A stretch of DNA of 64,000 bases from Wolfiporia cocos. Its lineage: Eukaryota; Basidiomycota; Agaricomycetes; Polyporales; Phaeolaceae. Below are positions 1 to 12,419 of the stretch, one piece after another. The translations under genes and the position numbers were made by a program. Below the pieces are notes generated by a model. That model was not told the origin of the DNA. It made no database searches and was given only the letters and a program-made list of their open reading frames with translations. The stretch lies in NCBI GenBank assembly GCA_029448655.1, contig JACCLO010000001.1, forward strand, positions 2,604,001 through 2,668,000, read 5' to 3'. Each line of letters starts with the position of its first letter. Within the stretch, counting starts at the first letter, position 1.

Positions 1-349
1 TATCAGCGAGAGCGATGTGACCTTGCGAAAGGATGGTGGGAGTGAGGAAGGATAACTTGCAGCAAACTGTAGACCACGCAGTGATAAACTTTGGGTGCTT
101 AGATGATCAAACCACATGGTATTACATAGATTGTGGCATCGAAGGTAGTAGTTAAGCGGACAGTAGACACGAGCTACGCGGAGGTCCATGTCTATAAGAG
201 ACATTACCCGCACCGCAATCCCGCGGCACGTTCCGGTGAAAGCTCCGGCTTTCGACAAACGCCAAGTTCCACGACCTCCAAATGCACAACCTCAGTGCAC
301 AGATATATACGAAGTAGTCTACAGTTGCGGCGTATATATCCGGAGCACT
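1..349. other. Left edge, no gene recognised
   Basis: This stretch lies downstream of the ATP synthase delta gene, which reads leftwards. The short open frames here share no recognisable motif and overlap each other on both strands. It probably holds the 3' UTR and terminator of that gene, but I see no distinct signal. Confidence 0.4.
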
Positions 350-1004
350 TTACTTGGTGCTGAGCGCGTGCTGAAGTGCCTCGTAGACGTCCGCCTCTAT
401 CCGGGCCTCCATCTTGTCCTCCTCCGACCCGTTACCGGCAGCAACCTTCAGCGCCTCCTGCAGGTTCGCGCGGACAGCCTGGAGCAGATGTTTACAGAAT
501 ATATAGAGGCAAGACGGGCAGACATACCTCTGGCGAGAAATCCTCCAACGACGCAGCCTCCACCGCGTTGATGGTCAGCTTGTTGTTGGGGTGTACAGTG
601 GCGAATCCGCCAGAGACTGGAGCGGCATAATGAATGAGCTATAACTGTTATGCAGTATGCTGATAACAAAACGCACCAAACCACTTTTTCGACGCACTGC
701 CGGACTCGATCACCTCAACAACGCCCGGGCGCAGAGGCTCGATCGACGGGACGTGGTTTGCGAGAATACCCATATCTCCGGTCGCGGCAGCGATGTTCAC
801 CTGAACGACGTCTGTCGAGGTGAAGATGGACTGGATTTCCAACGTGAACATGAGACTTAGTAGAGGTCACCCAGAACGCACCTGATGAGGGAGGACCAAC
901 GAAAGCTTGATCTTGTCGGAGACCTCCGCATAGCCGCGACGCTGCGACGCGAGCGACTTGGGAGCCCGTCGGGCTGCGGTAGAAAGGAGGCGGAGAGAGG
1001 ACAT
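350..1004 (-). CDS. ATP16: Mitochondrial F1Fo-ATP synthase subunit delta
   Basis: This is the central-stalk delta subunit of mitochondrial F1, the counterpart of bacterial epsilon. It couples rotation of the c-ring to the gamma stalk in the matrix. Four exons read in frame on the minus strand: 1004-882, 830-677, 616-528 and 478-350, giving 164 residues. Exon 1 encodes an Arg- and Ser-rich mitochondrial presequence and then the mature start (GYAEVSDKIKLSL). Exon 2 carries the family hallmark GILANHVPSIEPLRPG followed by VVEVIE. Exon 3 carries VSGGFATVHPNNKLTINAV. The last exon is the C-terminal helical hairpin, ending in HALSTK. The length matches fungal homologues. All introns are 43-60 nt with GT-AG ends. 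The start is the only ATG that precedes the presequence. I see no defect. Confidence 0.93.
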
Positions 1005-1479
1005 GGGACTAAGCGTGCGGACTGTGCACGATGATGAGCTCAGGAGTGAGGTAGTTGCCGGAATGTGCCGGGGACGAGAACACGATCACGTGTGCGGAAT
1101 TATTATTAGCGCGCGCGCTGACGCGTTTGCCGGCGCTCGGTTCACTCAACAGCTTCCTCTCATTGCACACTGATTTCACTCTTAGTGTACGAAATTCATG
1201 GTATCTATCCTTCGGTTGCGATCATGATCTACGATCTACGACGAGTCTAAGTGCAATGATGTGCCGTCTGCAGCCGAACAATTCATGGCAACGTAGCTTG
1301 ATCAATCATACTTCTCCCTCGAGTTTGCGTGAAGGCGAAGAAAGATATAGTGTCAGAAGCGTGTATGCATATGCATTCATGACACCGCGCGGCTGGGGCT
1401 TCTTGGGAGTTTGAGTCACGCAGAGTAAGATCGTGAGCATAATATCGTGGCTAATCGTATATGTATATGTAGATCATAT
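1005..1479. other. Intergenic region upstream of ATP16
   Basis: This spacer lies between the ATP16 start and the end of the PH-domain gene. Both are on the minus strand, so it should contain the ATP16 promoter and the 3' UTR of the other gene. I see no convincing TATA box and no gene. Confidence 0.4.
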
Positions 1480-4400
1480 CTACGCGAACGATGACGCTGG
1501 CCTTGGTGCTACAGTAGGACTGGGACTAGGGAGAGGACGACGAGGGATGGAAGGAAGCCCCCCAGGCATAGCTTGTGCACTCTGGGGTTGGGGCTGGTTT
1601 CGTACATTGTGCCGCGTAGATTGCTGAAGAAGCTGTGTGAAGAAGTCAGAGTCAGATGATCGATGGATAGGTTTGTAAGACAACTCACTCCTCCCGCCTG
1701 CTTCTGTTTCGCGTAGAAAGCGAAGAGGTCGGCAATCTGCTGCTCCAGGCCTTGGCGTTCTCTCTGCAGGCGTCCGACTTCTTGCGTCATCAGAAGGACT
1801 TCGCGGGTGAGTTCTTTCTTGAACTCCTCGACATGAACTATTCGGAGGGACATGAGCATCAGTGCCGCATAGTAATGGAAAATTACTGACTCTGCACGTT
1901 GATTGCGGTAGCTTCCTTCATGGCCTCGACGAAACGTAGCCTTTCTCCTCGAATTTCATTTGACAGCTCTGAGTAATGAGAGTCAAGTACAGGGGACTAA
2001 CACGTCTAGATGGATGCTGACCTGTTCCGAGTGATCTGAGCATGCGCTCATGATCCTGTCTCTGCCTATCGATGAGGCCCACAACCGACTCCGTTGCTTT
2101 GATAGCCCATTAATACTGTGCAGCTGCTTGAGATCTCGATATGACTTACTGAGCATATTGCGAGCTTCTGCGTTGCGTCTAAGGTCCTCTTGCACGGCTG
2201 CGATCAGACCGTTTACGGAAGCGTGTAAGCTGGTAACCTGTTCGTCACGGCCCTTGTTCTCGACAAGCAGCCTACGGATATCGCTCAACAGGCTACCTGC
2301 AGGCTGCGGCTCTCCGTCGCCGTCGCCATTCTCAGCGTCTTGTAGTTCCATCACAGGACCCAGATCCTTGCACAGCTGCTGAACGCCTGTTACGACCGTT
2401 TCTATCTGAGATGTGCCATGATTGACGAAGGCTTCGAGCCACTGTGTCACGTTGTGATCAGCAACACGCTGAAAGCATCCAAAATTGGCCATACAGTGTT
2501 GAGTTCGTTTAGGTACCGGATACTGTCTGTCTGTTGCTCGGTCTGGTTCGACCACTGGGCTTGGGCGCCCTTCAGCAAAATCAGGATCTCCTCCACCTGG
2601 ATTGCGCGTGAGTTTTGATTCTCATCGCTTGGGAGCATCAAGAGCTCACCTGTTGACCATGAACTTCGTCTAGTCCTGAAGAAGGTGCGGGCTCGGAGTG
2701 GCTATTCTGTATAGACTGGCAAAGTCCAACTATCTGGTCGATCTTCACTCGCGTTTCCGACCACTCTTCGCCGTTCGCAGCTAACACAGATCCGTCAGCT
2801 TCTCTTGCCTTGAACTCCGAGAGCATCATGTCCAGTCTCTCGAGTACAGCAGACAGATCCAGTCCGTCTGGGCCATGACTTGGTTGATTACGCCTCTGCG
2901 TGTATATTTCCTCTAGTATCGCGTTGACCTTCGTATGAATGTCTATAATACTCGTCGCGTCGATACCAGGGGAAGAAACAACCGTCTGCGTACGTTCCAA
3001 GTTCGCGGCACTTCCTGGGACGGGAACGCTCTGAGAAGCCGTATTTGAGGATATCTGTGGAAGACTCGGAGCAGCTGTGCTCGCGGGTATCTGCGGAAGA
3101 CCTCGCGGTTCGGGACGCCATATGACAGGAGGCTTGAGAGAACTTGCGTTCGTATCGAGACGGATGATTGGTCGATCACTGTTCCCGCGTTTCGGCACGG
3201 GCCCTTCGTCCTTCAGCTGTACGCCAGGCGACGGCTGCTGGCAAGTTTCCGAAACATCGTCTGAAGAGTACTTCGATGCTGGCGAGAACAAATCGATTTG
3301 TTCTAAAGGGGCCTCGAGCAAAGATGAGCCTGCCTGCGCTTCGTGAGCCCAGCGATTGGTTGGCGTCTTCGGCGTGCTGGCCGTAGAAGCCACCGACGTC
3401 AGACGTCCTGAGAATGATGAGATCGGTGACTTGACCGGGCTTCCATAAGAGTCGATAATGGACGCGCTGGTGGTGGAGATGGTGCTCCTTGCCGTGGGCG
3501 TCCGGCTGGCTATACTCTGGTTGCGAGATGGTGTTGGTGTGGCAGGCGATATCGTAGAACCGCGCACGAGGGTCGTTGGGAAGTTCGCTGCTTCAAGCTG
3601 AGCAAGGCGCTGCTTCACCATGGAACGCTGATCCAGATTGCGAATGGATGGACTCTGGGACCGTGTTGGAGTCGACGGGCTGAGCATCGACCCAGACCTG
3701 TTTGGAGTCACCGGTGGCTTCGGGAGAGGAGACAAACCAGAGACAGGAGATCTGGGGGATCGTGCGCTGTTTGGGATCTGCACAGTCAAGCGAGGAGGAG
3801 ACGAGCGAGGCGCTGGTGACGCAGGAATGTTGGGCAAGGCACGATCAAGGTTGACCGTGGACATACGAGATTTGGCCGATTGACTGTCTGATTGAACGGT
3901 GATGTCACTAGTTTTCCGAGGCACCGCAGGCATAGCACAGTTCCGGTCAGCGCCTGCTACGACTGTCGGCGTTACTGCCGCTGCGACCTGGCTTGCGACG
4001 ACGCTGGATGTTTCTGACCGCTGCTCCCGTGCGTGCAGAATTGCATCCCTGTAGGCATGTCAAATCAGCGTATTGCGACAAATTATAGACATATACTCAC
4101 CAGATGGCACTGACCCATTTTGCCCTCTCGGGCACAGAGCTTGCAGCGAACTTTTCTCTAGGTCTCCCTTCAAATTGGAGCTCGAAGATCTTGTGATCAC
4201 CTGTGTTGCTCGGTAACAAGCCTCGTTCTACAGGATCCAGATCGTTGGCGGAGAGAGAGCGCACGTCAGTACATGCCTTGAACGAGATAATCTCCGTTGA
4301 TGGATTTCCGCGATGAGAGTGCCAAGTAACCAAGATGTGAGTCGAGTGAAGTGTTGCGGAGCAGTTCGTCCAGACTGAGTGAGCTCCTGGAACTGGAGAA

Positions 4401-5155
4401 CGGGACAAGTGGAGAAGAGGGCCGCTGTGGCGTGCGCGCTCTGGCTCGAGAGGTGTTCTGCATTCACTAAAATCTTTACCGCTGTTCCGTACAGCAAATT
4501 TGGATGCCTGGATTGCTGATGAACTGCGTGATGGAGATGCTGATACAAAAGTGGAAGCATCAAGAACGTCCTGTGAGTCCCCCAGAATAGCTGGATCATC
4601 TATTCCACTTCTATCCCTCTTGTTCTTCTTGAAAACGGAGAGAATGTTGCGGATAGATTGGCGGATAGGTGAGCGGCCCTTGTCCTTTCTCTCGATTGCT
4701 TGGTACGAACCAGGTCTTGAGTTTTGCAGCTGATCGCTTCTCTCGGATCGAGCTGACCGCTGTACAGTCCGCGGAGTCAGCGACTCATACCGACCAATGA
4801 GCGCCTTTGTGGTGCCACGTCTGGTGAGTGCACCGGGACTTTCACCTTGCGTCGGATCGCGCGGGAGGGAAAAGTACGGTCCGTACGGTTCCGGATTGTA
4901 TTCGTCAAGCTCTGGCAGAGCGTTCAATGGGGGCTCTCTTGATAGGAATTGACCAGATTCCGGGGTCGTAGAGCGGATTCGCACGGCAGCGTCCTGAGCG
5001 GAAGATCTCAAGCCTTTGTTGTATGGATCAAGGCGCTGTGGTTCGTCCAGTGGCGTGAGTGGCGGGTCTGTTCCTTCCGTCGACGAATTCGCCCTCGTCA
5101 TTGGGTGCGAGTAGAGAGAGTATATCTCAGAGGAAACATCATAGCCACGAGACAT
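1480..5155 (-). CDS. PH-domain and coiled-coil protein, basidiomycete family
   Basis: A protein of roughly 1,100 residues that I recognise only by its domains. The first exon (5155-4101) encodes a Ser/Pro-rich disordered N-terminus and most of a pleckstrin-homology domain. The PH end is the canonical helix with Trp (SSVPERAKWVSAIW, completed in exon 2). Exon 2 (4048-2650) is a long Ser/Thr/Pro-rich disordered region. Later exons (from 2596) are predicted coiled coil, including RGERLRFVEAMKEATAINVQ, then EEFKKELTREVLLMTQEVGR, then QQIADLFAFYAKQKQA. The tail is Pro-rich, ending ASSFA. It probably binds phosphoinositides or a membrane-linked partner and dimerises, but this is inference. An open frame extends upstream only through a GTG, so I take the ATG at 5155. 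An additional 5' exon is possible. The splice near 2080-2110 is unresolved. Confidence 0.75.
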
Positions 5156-8100
5156 TGCAGCATCGCTCACAGCGAAAGCGTAGGTGTAATGCGAGATGGT
5201 CTGCTAACCATTTCGTCCCAGTCCAGCAGGTAAGCCCCATGACAGTCTGATTTCGAATAGTTTCGAAAGTATGTTGAATGTAGCAAGTTTCGATAGATAT
5301 CCCTTCTTTTATGCCCAACTTGGGACGTGTCCACACAGTTGTGCTGGAGCTGAGAGCCTCATACACCGTATGCCCGGAGTCCGCCGCCTGAAGATGTCAT
5401 GCGTCAGAAGTAGTCATGCCACCGCTGAGACTGTGAGTTAGCGCAAAGGGATAGGTGTGGCCTCATTTGTAGCGCAGACAAACAGCTGGCGTCTGAGAGC
5501 GATAGCAGACGCGTATAGGTCTTCAACGAATCAATCAAGCACTAACGTTAGCCTAACCGCGACCTCACGGGCGAAGTGCACGTGGTTCCCGCGCTTGTCG
5601 CTTGTCAAGCGACAAATGACGTCAGTGATCCGCCGCGGCCTATCGTAACGGCCACAAGCTACAGTATTTTGAGCTTGCTCTTTGCACTAGAACTGCAGAG
5701 CCCCGCTCAGCCCGTCTAGATGCCCCTCAGCGAAAATGAGTCACTGCGCGTACGAGTGGCATCAGCATCAGGCCCCACAAACTCTTGACCTCTTTCTACG
5801 ACTTCATAAACCAGCATCGATGGTATCAGGAGAACGTAGCTTGCCACTGCACTTCTAGATTCACAACCTTGCGAGTACACGATAAAACCTTAAGACTCGA
5901 AGACAATAATTGTAGCACCTAGCTGGCACACGAGACAGTGCGCCGAGGCTGGGTAATAAGATTCCCTCCTGATTATCGGGCCGTTCAGAACCGGTCCGTG
6001 AGCAATCGAGAGCTCGAACTTCTTAGCGACATGAAGATATGGTAACAGTCATATTCTGAGCACTGATAGAGTCATTAGCGCAGTTTCAACTTCAGCCTGC
6101 AGCTGTACTCGTGTCTGGGCGGTCAGAATAACACCCGAGGATCGACCGTGTACTCACGGTATTGGATCAAGGTGAGACTGTGCTGCTTGGAGCTGTACCT
6201 GCCTAATCTCTTGTTCTGTTATGGCGTCCGATCAGGACTTCCGGCAGAGAGCACGGAGTTCAATTTCTGTATGCGAGGAGCAGCCGTTCAGTCTACGTTC
6301 GCTTTATTTCCTTTCGTCCACCAAAAACATGCTTATCCTTGTCCTCATTCGAGAGACGTTCCGCTCCACGCGGCGCAGCAGTCTGTTACGGTAAATATGC
6401 CATGAAGATATACTTTTGTGTCGTTACATGCGCGAGGATGACTAGTCGCTTAAACTACAGATGCTGCTTACTGCATGTACCATAAGTTCGACGGTATATA
6501 GACTTTACCAAGCGGTCTCGACGGTAATCACAGCGCACACCGAGACATAGCCGCATCAACCGGCTCATGATCCTGGTTTTCGGGACCCGGCGGAAGACCG
6601 CGTTCGCCGACCTCAGCAGCACCATATCCAAGAAGGGGACATCGGCAGCAACGAGCGGAACATCACCGGCGCAAGAGCGAGAGCAACCCTGAGGACCGGA
6701 CAATGCCGGCGGCAATGGCGAATCATGAGCATGAGGGACACGGATAGTCTGCAAGGATGTGCCTTCAATTTTGGATGCCCCCGACATTTCCTGTTAGCTG
6801 TAGACGATGCTCTTCTTGCCTGGACTGGACCCTGTCGACACCGAGGAGCAGTCCGCTGATGCGCCATCAGATCCTCAGCTGACGACCTTCGCGCGACAGC
6901 CAATGTCACTGAAGGCAGATAAGTCACGATGACCGCTGTCAGGCTCAACATTACGTCGACTGCAAGATCCGGGAGACGCGGGCGGGGAGGCTGCGCTCCC
7001 GCGCCGTACAATGCTCCACCAGCGCGTCGTGCTCGGTTATGTGCGCTTCAGTAACCCATCAGAAAAGAACGGCTCGCATACCCCGCACCGAAGTGCGAAT
7101 GACGATTGTGATCCATGACCCGCCTGACCAGTCCATCCGTCGGCCATAGCTGGCTGCAGACATAACGGCCCGGACAGCTCCCGCCGCGATGCCGTATAGC
7201 AACAGGGCCGTGCAGACCTAGCACTGTCGCGACACGGAGCAGGCTGTTAAGCGAGACAAATGCAAGAGTCGAGACGGAGAGCGCATCGCCTGCCCTGAGA
7301 AGCACGCGCGAGGGGGTCGCGAGACTCGTGGCAGCCCAGAAGCGCTCATCGGCTACGGTCGCGTGCCTCTCGGTTAGAGCGTCGGCTAGATCGAGGAGTC
7401 GGCTATCGCGATCGCCGTTTGGCGACGGTAAAGGTGGTCACGCATCGCGGCGGTGGCTGTGTGGAACTCGCGCGGTGTTTCCGCGCGACGGACGCAGACT
7501 GCGCATGCAGGATGCAGACGGTGATTCGGACGATATCAAGTGAGAAGTGTCGGGTCGATGAGGTATTAGAGCGCATCTGTGTGCGCCAAATATGAACGTA
7601 TGACGCGTCGCTATCACAAACATGCGGATGCAGCTCACCGCGGAGCTAGGCAGCTTGCAAGCCATTAGTGGCCTTCGCAATGTCATGTCCAACCGCCCGT
7701 GCCTCACCACCGGATCGCTATCACTGCCCGAGCGGGCGCCAGGTCGGCTGTCCTATGACCTGTTCTCGGCCAAGGATCTATGCGTATTTCATACTCGGCG
7801 GAGAAGTATAGCCGTTTGAGTTGGTTGAATATACTGCAATAGTGATCTCGCTGAGACGAGTCAGCACAAGCCTAAGTCAAGCGTCGATGATGAAGCGAAT
7901 GAAACAAGATTGCAGGTAGATAGCAAGAAGATTCACAACGATATGACCGGAGTCGCCATGCCGAGCGTCAAGCCGAGTTGGGAAGGTTCAAAGTCGGAGA
8001 AGGTTCAAAGTCTCGGTGACAATGTGACGTCACGCGTTTGCCGGTGGCAGATGGAGTCTAGGCGCTAAGTCCAAGGATCCAATCGCTCAGTTTCGGCCAC

Positions 8101-8161
8101 CGCTATCCTCCTCGAATTAATATTATGCCCCTCTCACGGCCCCCTGCTTCAGTCCTCCGCC
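5156..8161. other. 3-kb stretch without recognisable genes
   Basis: This region lies between the PH-domain gene and the aminotransferase gene, which point away from each other, so it includes both promoters. Open frames are short, overlap on both strands and show no family motif. Two perfect TGACGTCA palindromes occur, at 5617-5624 and 8025-8032. A 14-base direct repeat (GAAGGTTCAAAGTC) begins at about 7982 and recurs at about 7999. I see no transposon ends and no RNA gene. Confidence 0.5.
8024..8033. promoter_or_regulatory. CRE-type palindrome upstream of the aminotransferase gene
   Basis: The sequence GTGACGTCAC is a perfect palindrome containing the ATF/CREB core TGACGTCA. It lies about 130 bp upstream of the aminotransferase start codon. 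A bZIP protein of the ATF/CREB type could bind here; binding is inferred from the motif only. Confidence 0.4.
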
Positions 8162-10429
8162 ATGTTCACCGCGACGCGCGCGCGTGCTTCCCGCAGTGAT
8201 CTCTTGTCTCGTTCCACGCTTACCATACGCGGTGGCGTCATCAGCGCGCAAGCGTTCAGTACTGCTTCTGCGAGCCAATCCAAGTAAGTCATATCCAGCT
8301 TGATAACCGCCGTGTCCTCGCGGCGTACATCTGGTGTCGCAACTCTATCATGGCATTTCCGATCGTCCCATTGAGTTGTGAACATGCGCATCATGCGTCC
8401 TGCGGTGGTTTGGTGGACCGTGCAATCAGCGAAGTGCACGAAATGCTATATACCTCCGCATTGGCACCACATATCAATGCAAAAATTGCAACCCATGCAC
8501 CGCCCTGATCTGAATGCATGGCTTCCTCATGTTTTCTGCCCAACGGACGAAGCGATAAATACATTGTTTAACGCCGAGCAGGCATCCTGCTGCGCAATGA
8601 AACATCGGTCATTCATGCGGATCACTTATTTCTTCACCAATGCAGACGCTCGCTCTGCAAGTCCTCCAGGCGAAATGGTATAAATTCGCAGACGATGGGG
8701 ACGCAGCTCAGGACAATGGCGTCGGCGACCGCACAATCCGATCTTCTGAAATACGGGCAATATGTTAACAAGGGACTCGGCCGTTCTCTGGACGGTATTC
8801 TCACCAAGGGTGAAGGCTCTTGGATCACTATGGATGACGGACGACGACTGCTCGACTTCTCGTGTGGGATTGGTGTAACGAACTTGGGTCAGTTTTTGTG
8901 TGTACGTGCGCGCATATACTCATGTACCTTCAGGCCATTGCCACCCGAAGATCAGCGGTGCAGCGGCAGAGCAATGCATGAAAGTGGTTCACTCCCAGGT
9001 ATGTGCAGACAAATAGCACTGACTAGGTACATCGTCTGACAATTTACCTGCAGTGTAGCATTGCCTTCCACGAACCGTATCTTGAGCTCATCAAGAAAAT
9101 TCTACCGTTCATGCCACACCCTTCCCTGGATTCATTCTTTTTCTGGAACTCAGGATCCGAGGTAATTGAGGGCGCAATCAAGATTGCCAGGGTTACGACT
9201 GGCCGCCAGAACATCATCGCTATGCAAGGTATAATAGTACAGATTCTTTCATCACATTGACCTTTCAACATCCCCCAGGTGGATATCACGGTCGCACTTA
9301 CGGCGCGATGGCTGTAACAAAGAGCAAGACGATATACAGCGAGGGCGTGCATCCGCTGATGGTGCGTCCTCTCGCACTACAACTCTGCATCTACTCACGC
9401 AGTTCCCTACAGCCTGGAGTCTACACCCTACCATTCCCTTATTGGCACCAGATGAATCTCCCGTCCTCTACCGATCCAGCTGAGCTTTCTCGCCTGTGCC
9501 TTGCGCAGCTGGACCTCCTGCTGTCGCAGCAGACTGCACCGCGCGACACCGCTGCAATCCTGCTTGAGCCTGTGCTCGGAGAAGGTGGGTATGTGCCCGC
9601 GCCCCCGGAGTTCCTGCGCGGGCTCCGTGAGGTGTGCGATCGCGAGGGCATACTCCTCATCGCGGACGAGATCCAGTGCGGATACGGTCGGACCGGCCGG
9701 ATGTTCGCGGTGGAGGAGAGTGGGGTTCGCCCGGATATCATGACAATTGCAAAGGTTGGTGCCGCAAATTGTTGAATATTTTTACACAGGTGCTCAAGTA
9801 CTGAATGCTTAGGGACTGGCGAACGGATTTCCACTGAGTGGGATCATCACGCGCAGGGAGTATACGGACAAGCTCAAGCCAGGCTCCATGGTGAGCACAT
9901 ACGCGCCGGAGGCTTCAATACGATATTGACCCCTTACAGGGCGGAACATACGCTGGGAACGCTGTCGCTTGTGCTGCTGCATGTGCCGTCGCGGATGTCT
10001 TCAAGAATGAGAACATTCTGGACAACGTCAATGTCCGGTGCGTAAAGTTGCCACGTAATTGTCACGTATAATCATGATCATTCGTAACACAGCTCTGTTG
10101 AACTCTTCTCCGCCCTCAATGCGCTACGCAATGACCCTGCGATCTCGAAATACATCCTTGACGTACGCGGAAAGGGCCTGATGGTCGCGGTCGAGTTCGC
10201 ATCCCCGGTAGGCACAGGCCCATACGACTCGTTCGTAGACAAGACGGCACCGCGTGATCTGGCCAAGCGCATCGCGGCACGCTGCCAGAAGAAGGGACTT
10301 TTCATCCTGACGACCAGCGTGTACGAGGTGATCCGGTTTATCCCCGCGCTCAACATCACCAAGGAGGAGATGACGGAGGGCTGCCGCATCTTCAAGGAGG
10401 CGGTGGAGGAGGTCGTGCACGAGGGTTGA
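8162..10429 (+). CDS. Class-III PLP aminotransferase, probably 4-aminobutyrate transaminase, mitochondrial
   Basis: A PLP-dependent fold-type I enzyme moving the terminal amino group of GABA or a related omega-amino acid to a keto acid. Nine exons close in frame to 491 residues: 8162-8283, 8712-8887, 8934-8998, 9054-9228, 9279-9361, 9413-9754, 9813-9890, 9940-10037 and 10093-10429. Exon 1 is an Arg/Ser/Thr-rich presequence ([20 protein letters not shown]), so the product should enter mitochondria. Class-III marks include [29 protein letters not shown] and [15 protein letters not shown], whose Asp contacts the PLP ring nitrogen. [13 protein letters not shown] carries the Schiff-base Lys. The C-terminus keeps [13 protein letters not shown] and [11 protein letters not shown]. 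Intron 1 is 428 nt, against 46-60 for the others. Exon 2 opens two codons before an ATG, so a shorter cytosolic form from an internal promoter is possible. Acetylornithine aminotransferase is the alternative. Confidence 0.92.
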
Positions 10430-10911
10430 ATACGAGACAAGAGGTTCCTTGGAGGGCATAGGGCCCGGATCAAGGCATTATGGTAAGGCGAATAGGCTTC
10501 CTGCCAGGAAAGGTATTGTATAATTATTATACCATGCGTTGCGCGCGGTAATATGCTGACCATGTAGCCCATACACGTAGCGACTCCATTGGACAGCTCT
10601 TTGTATTCATCTCTGTAACTTATACGGTGTCGCCGCGTATACATGGGCTTTGTGTCGCACCCCTATTATACAAAACCGCGATGAGTGTTTTGTGGTGAAC
10701 CTAAGGCTGACGCAACTGTGGCGTTCTCGTGTTGCTGGCAATATATAGAGCATGGATACAGTGGTCACTGTGATTCCGCGAGTTCGAAACTGCATTACAT
10801 AATCCACGACTGCATTGCCATGCGGCGTGGTAGTGAACAGTTATGTTATACTTAGTCTGCATTAGGTAGGAGACATACCATCGCGGGAAAGTACAGTTCC
10901 TAAGTGGCTGA
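10430..10911. other. Intergenic, nothing recognised
   Basis: This spacer lies between the aminotransferase stop and the Bli-3-like promoter and is expected to hold the 3' UTR. The minus-strand frames across it are antisense to the aminotransferase end and show no motif. Confidence 0.4.
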
Positions 10912-11001
10912 TGACGTCAGAGTATCCTCGCAACGTCAAGCAGCCCCAGCATCCCGCAACTTCTCTGTACAATAAACGTGACCCACCTCGAACATATATA
11001 T
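10912..11001 (+). promoter_or_regulatory. Promoter of the Bli-3-like gene: CRE palindrome and TATA element
   Basis: A perfect TGACGTCA lies at 10912-10919 and an ATATATAT stretch at about 10993-11001. These are 165 and about 85 bp upstream of the start codon. The spacing suits a TATA-containing RNA polymerase II promoter with an upstream bZIP site. Confidence 0.5.
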
Positions 11002-11083
11002 CGGGGCCTTTATGCGCAGCTCGCTACTATCCCCTCCTACTCCAACCCCTTAGTCGAACTATTATCCAATTTGTACTACAACC

Positions 11084-11860
11084 ATGGTGAACAAGTCGCT
11101 CGACCCATACACTGCCAAGGCAGAGAACGACAACGTTTCTCCTCAGGAGAAGATTAACGGCTTGCACGCCATTGTGAAGAGCGTCAAAACTGGCATGCTC
11201 ACTACCCGCACCGCCGACGGTCAGCTGCATGCCCGCGCTATGGCACCAACAGGGCGTAAGCATTCTTTGTCTGCTCCCCTGTCAACGCGGCCTGATACAC
11301 TAACTTGCCACGTAGCAGTCTCGCCAACACAGGCATCCCTAGTCTTCATTGCGAACAAGGCATCTGCCAAGTTCGAAGAGATTGAGAACGACAGCAACGT
11401 CAACGTTTCGTTCTACGACGAGAAGACTACAAACTGGGCGTCGTACGCAGGTGTTGCGCGCATCACTCAGGACAGGGAGAAGATCTCGCGTCATTGGACC
11501 TCTGCGTATGTCCCTCTGGCCTTCATACCCAAGAGGAGGCGCATATACTCACCCCATGAACGGGCAGGTTGGCGGCGTGGTTTGGTGATCTTGGGGATGG
11601 AATCCATAAGGGAGACCAGCACGATCCGCGTGTTGCGGTTATCGAGGTACTTCCGGACGAGATCCGTTACTGGACCGCGACGCAGGGTGCGATTGGCCGC
11701 GCGGTCGATGTCGCTGTCAGCGCCGTCACAGGCAAGACTGCCGCTCCGGGAGAGCTGAGAACCATTACTAAGGCAGAGGTAAGCTTATCCTTGTCTGTCC
11801 GGGTCCTTGTCAAAGATTAATAATGGCGACCAGATTGAACTGCTAAACGGATTCCAATGA
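11084..11860 (+). CDS. Bli-3-like FMN-binding protein of the pyridoxamine-phosphate-oxidase fold
   Basis: A split-barrel flavin-binding protein of the fungal Bli-3/general stress protein 26 group. It was first named as a blue-light-induced product in Neurospora, and its substrate is unknown. Four exons, 11084-11255, 11316-11505, 11568-11778 and 11834-11860, give 199 residues. Family marks are SVKTGMLTTRTADGQLHARA at the barrel start, LVFIANKASAKFEEI, then VNVSFYDEKTTNWAS. AAWFGDLGDG, EVLPDEIRYW and APGELRTITKAE follow. The last exon is only 27 nt (IELLNGFQ and stop), as in relatives. The acceptor of intron 1 could be either of two AGs three bases apart (11315 or 11318), changing one residue. 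The promoter carries a TATA and a CRE-type site. The enzymatic role is not established for this family. Confidence 0.88.
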
Positions 11861-12419
11861 AGTGAGATGACATGTAAGGAACGAAGTCAATGTAGTTGTA
11901 TGGACGTACGACTATGTGTACAGGCCGCAATCAGATCATAATATCCCTGGTAGAGTTTGAGCCGGAGGTATGCAATTATTCAAGACCCAATGCACTGTGG
12001 CGCTCGACATTGCAAGCGCTACCTGCTGTAAGTCAGGGCTGCTCGCGCTGCTCCATCGCAGTCGGACATATCGAGCGAGGACGGCGCCCGAAACCCAGCC
12101 GACAACGTAGTGTATATTCATCTGGGCGAGGCTGAGACGTCGGACAACATCGAGGAGTTGCAAGCCCGCCATTGGCTGCGCAACCTGAGAGTGTATCGGT
12201 GCTGGCCATAGCATTCAGTATCGTGCTCAGTGCCGGGATCATATTGACATCCTAGTCGAACGTCGCAGGCGAAGGTGATGGACTGCTTCGTAAGCTGTGC
12301 AAATGAATACACCATGCTGCTTGTACGGACCCAAATTCCCGCTATCACTCGCACAGCCAGCAGCTGCACTGCACTGTGCATTCGCCAGCCATGGAGCGAG
12401 CAGGAATCAATAAATGGTT
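11861..12419. other. Intergenic, nothing recognised
   Basis: Downstream of the Bli-3-like gene and upstream of the first diverged repeat copy. Short frames on both strands share no motif. I see neither a gene nor element ends. Confidence 0.4.

Noticed and set aside
7048..7710. Several 70-90-codon frames between the PH-domain and aminotransferase genes
   Set aside because: Overlapping on both strands with no shared motif or sensible splice chain; treated as intergenic.
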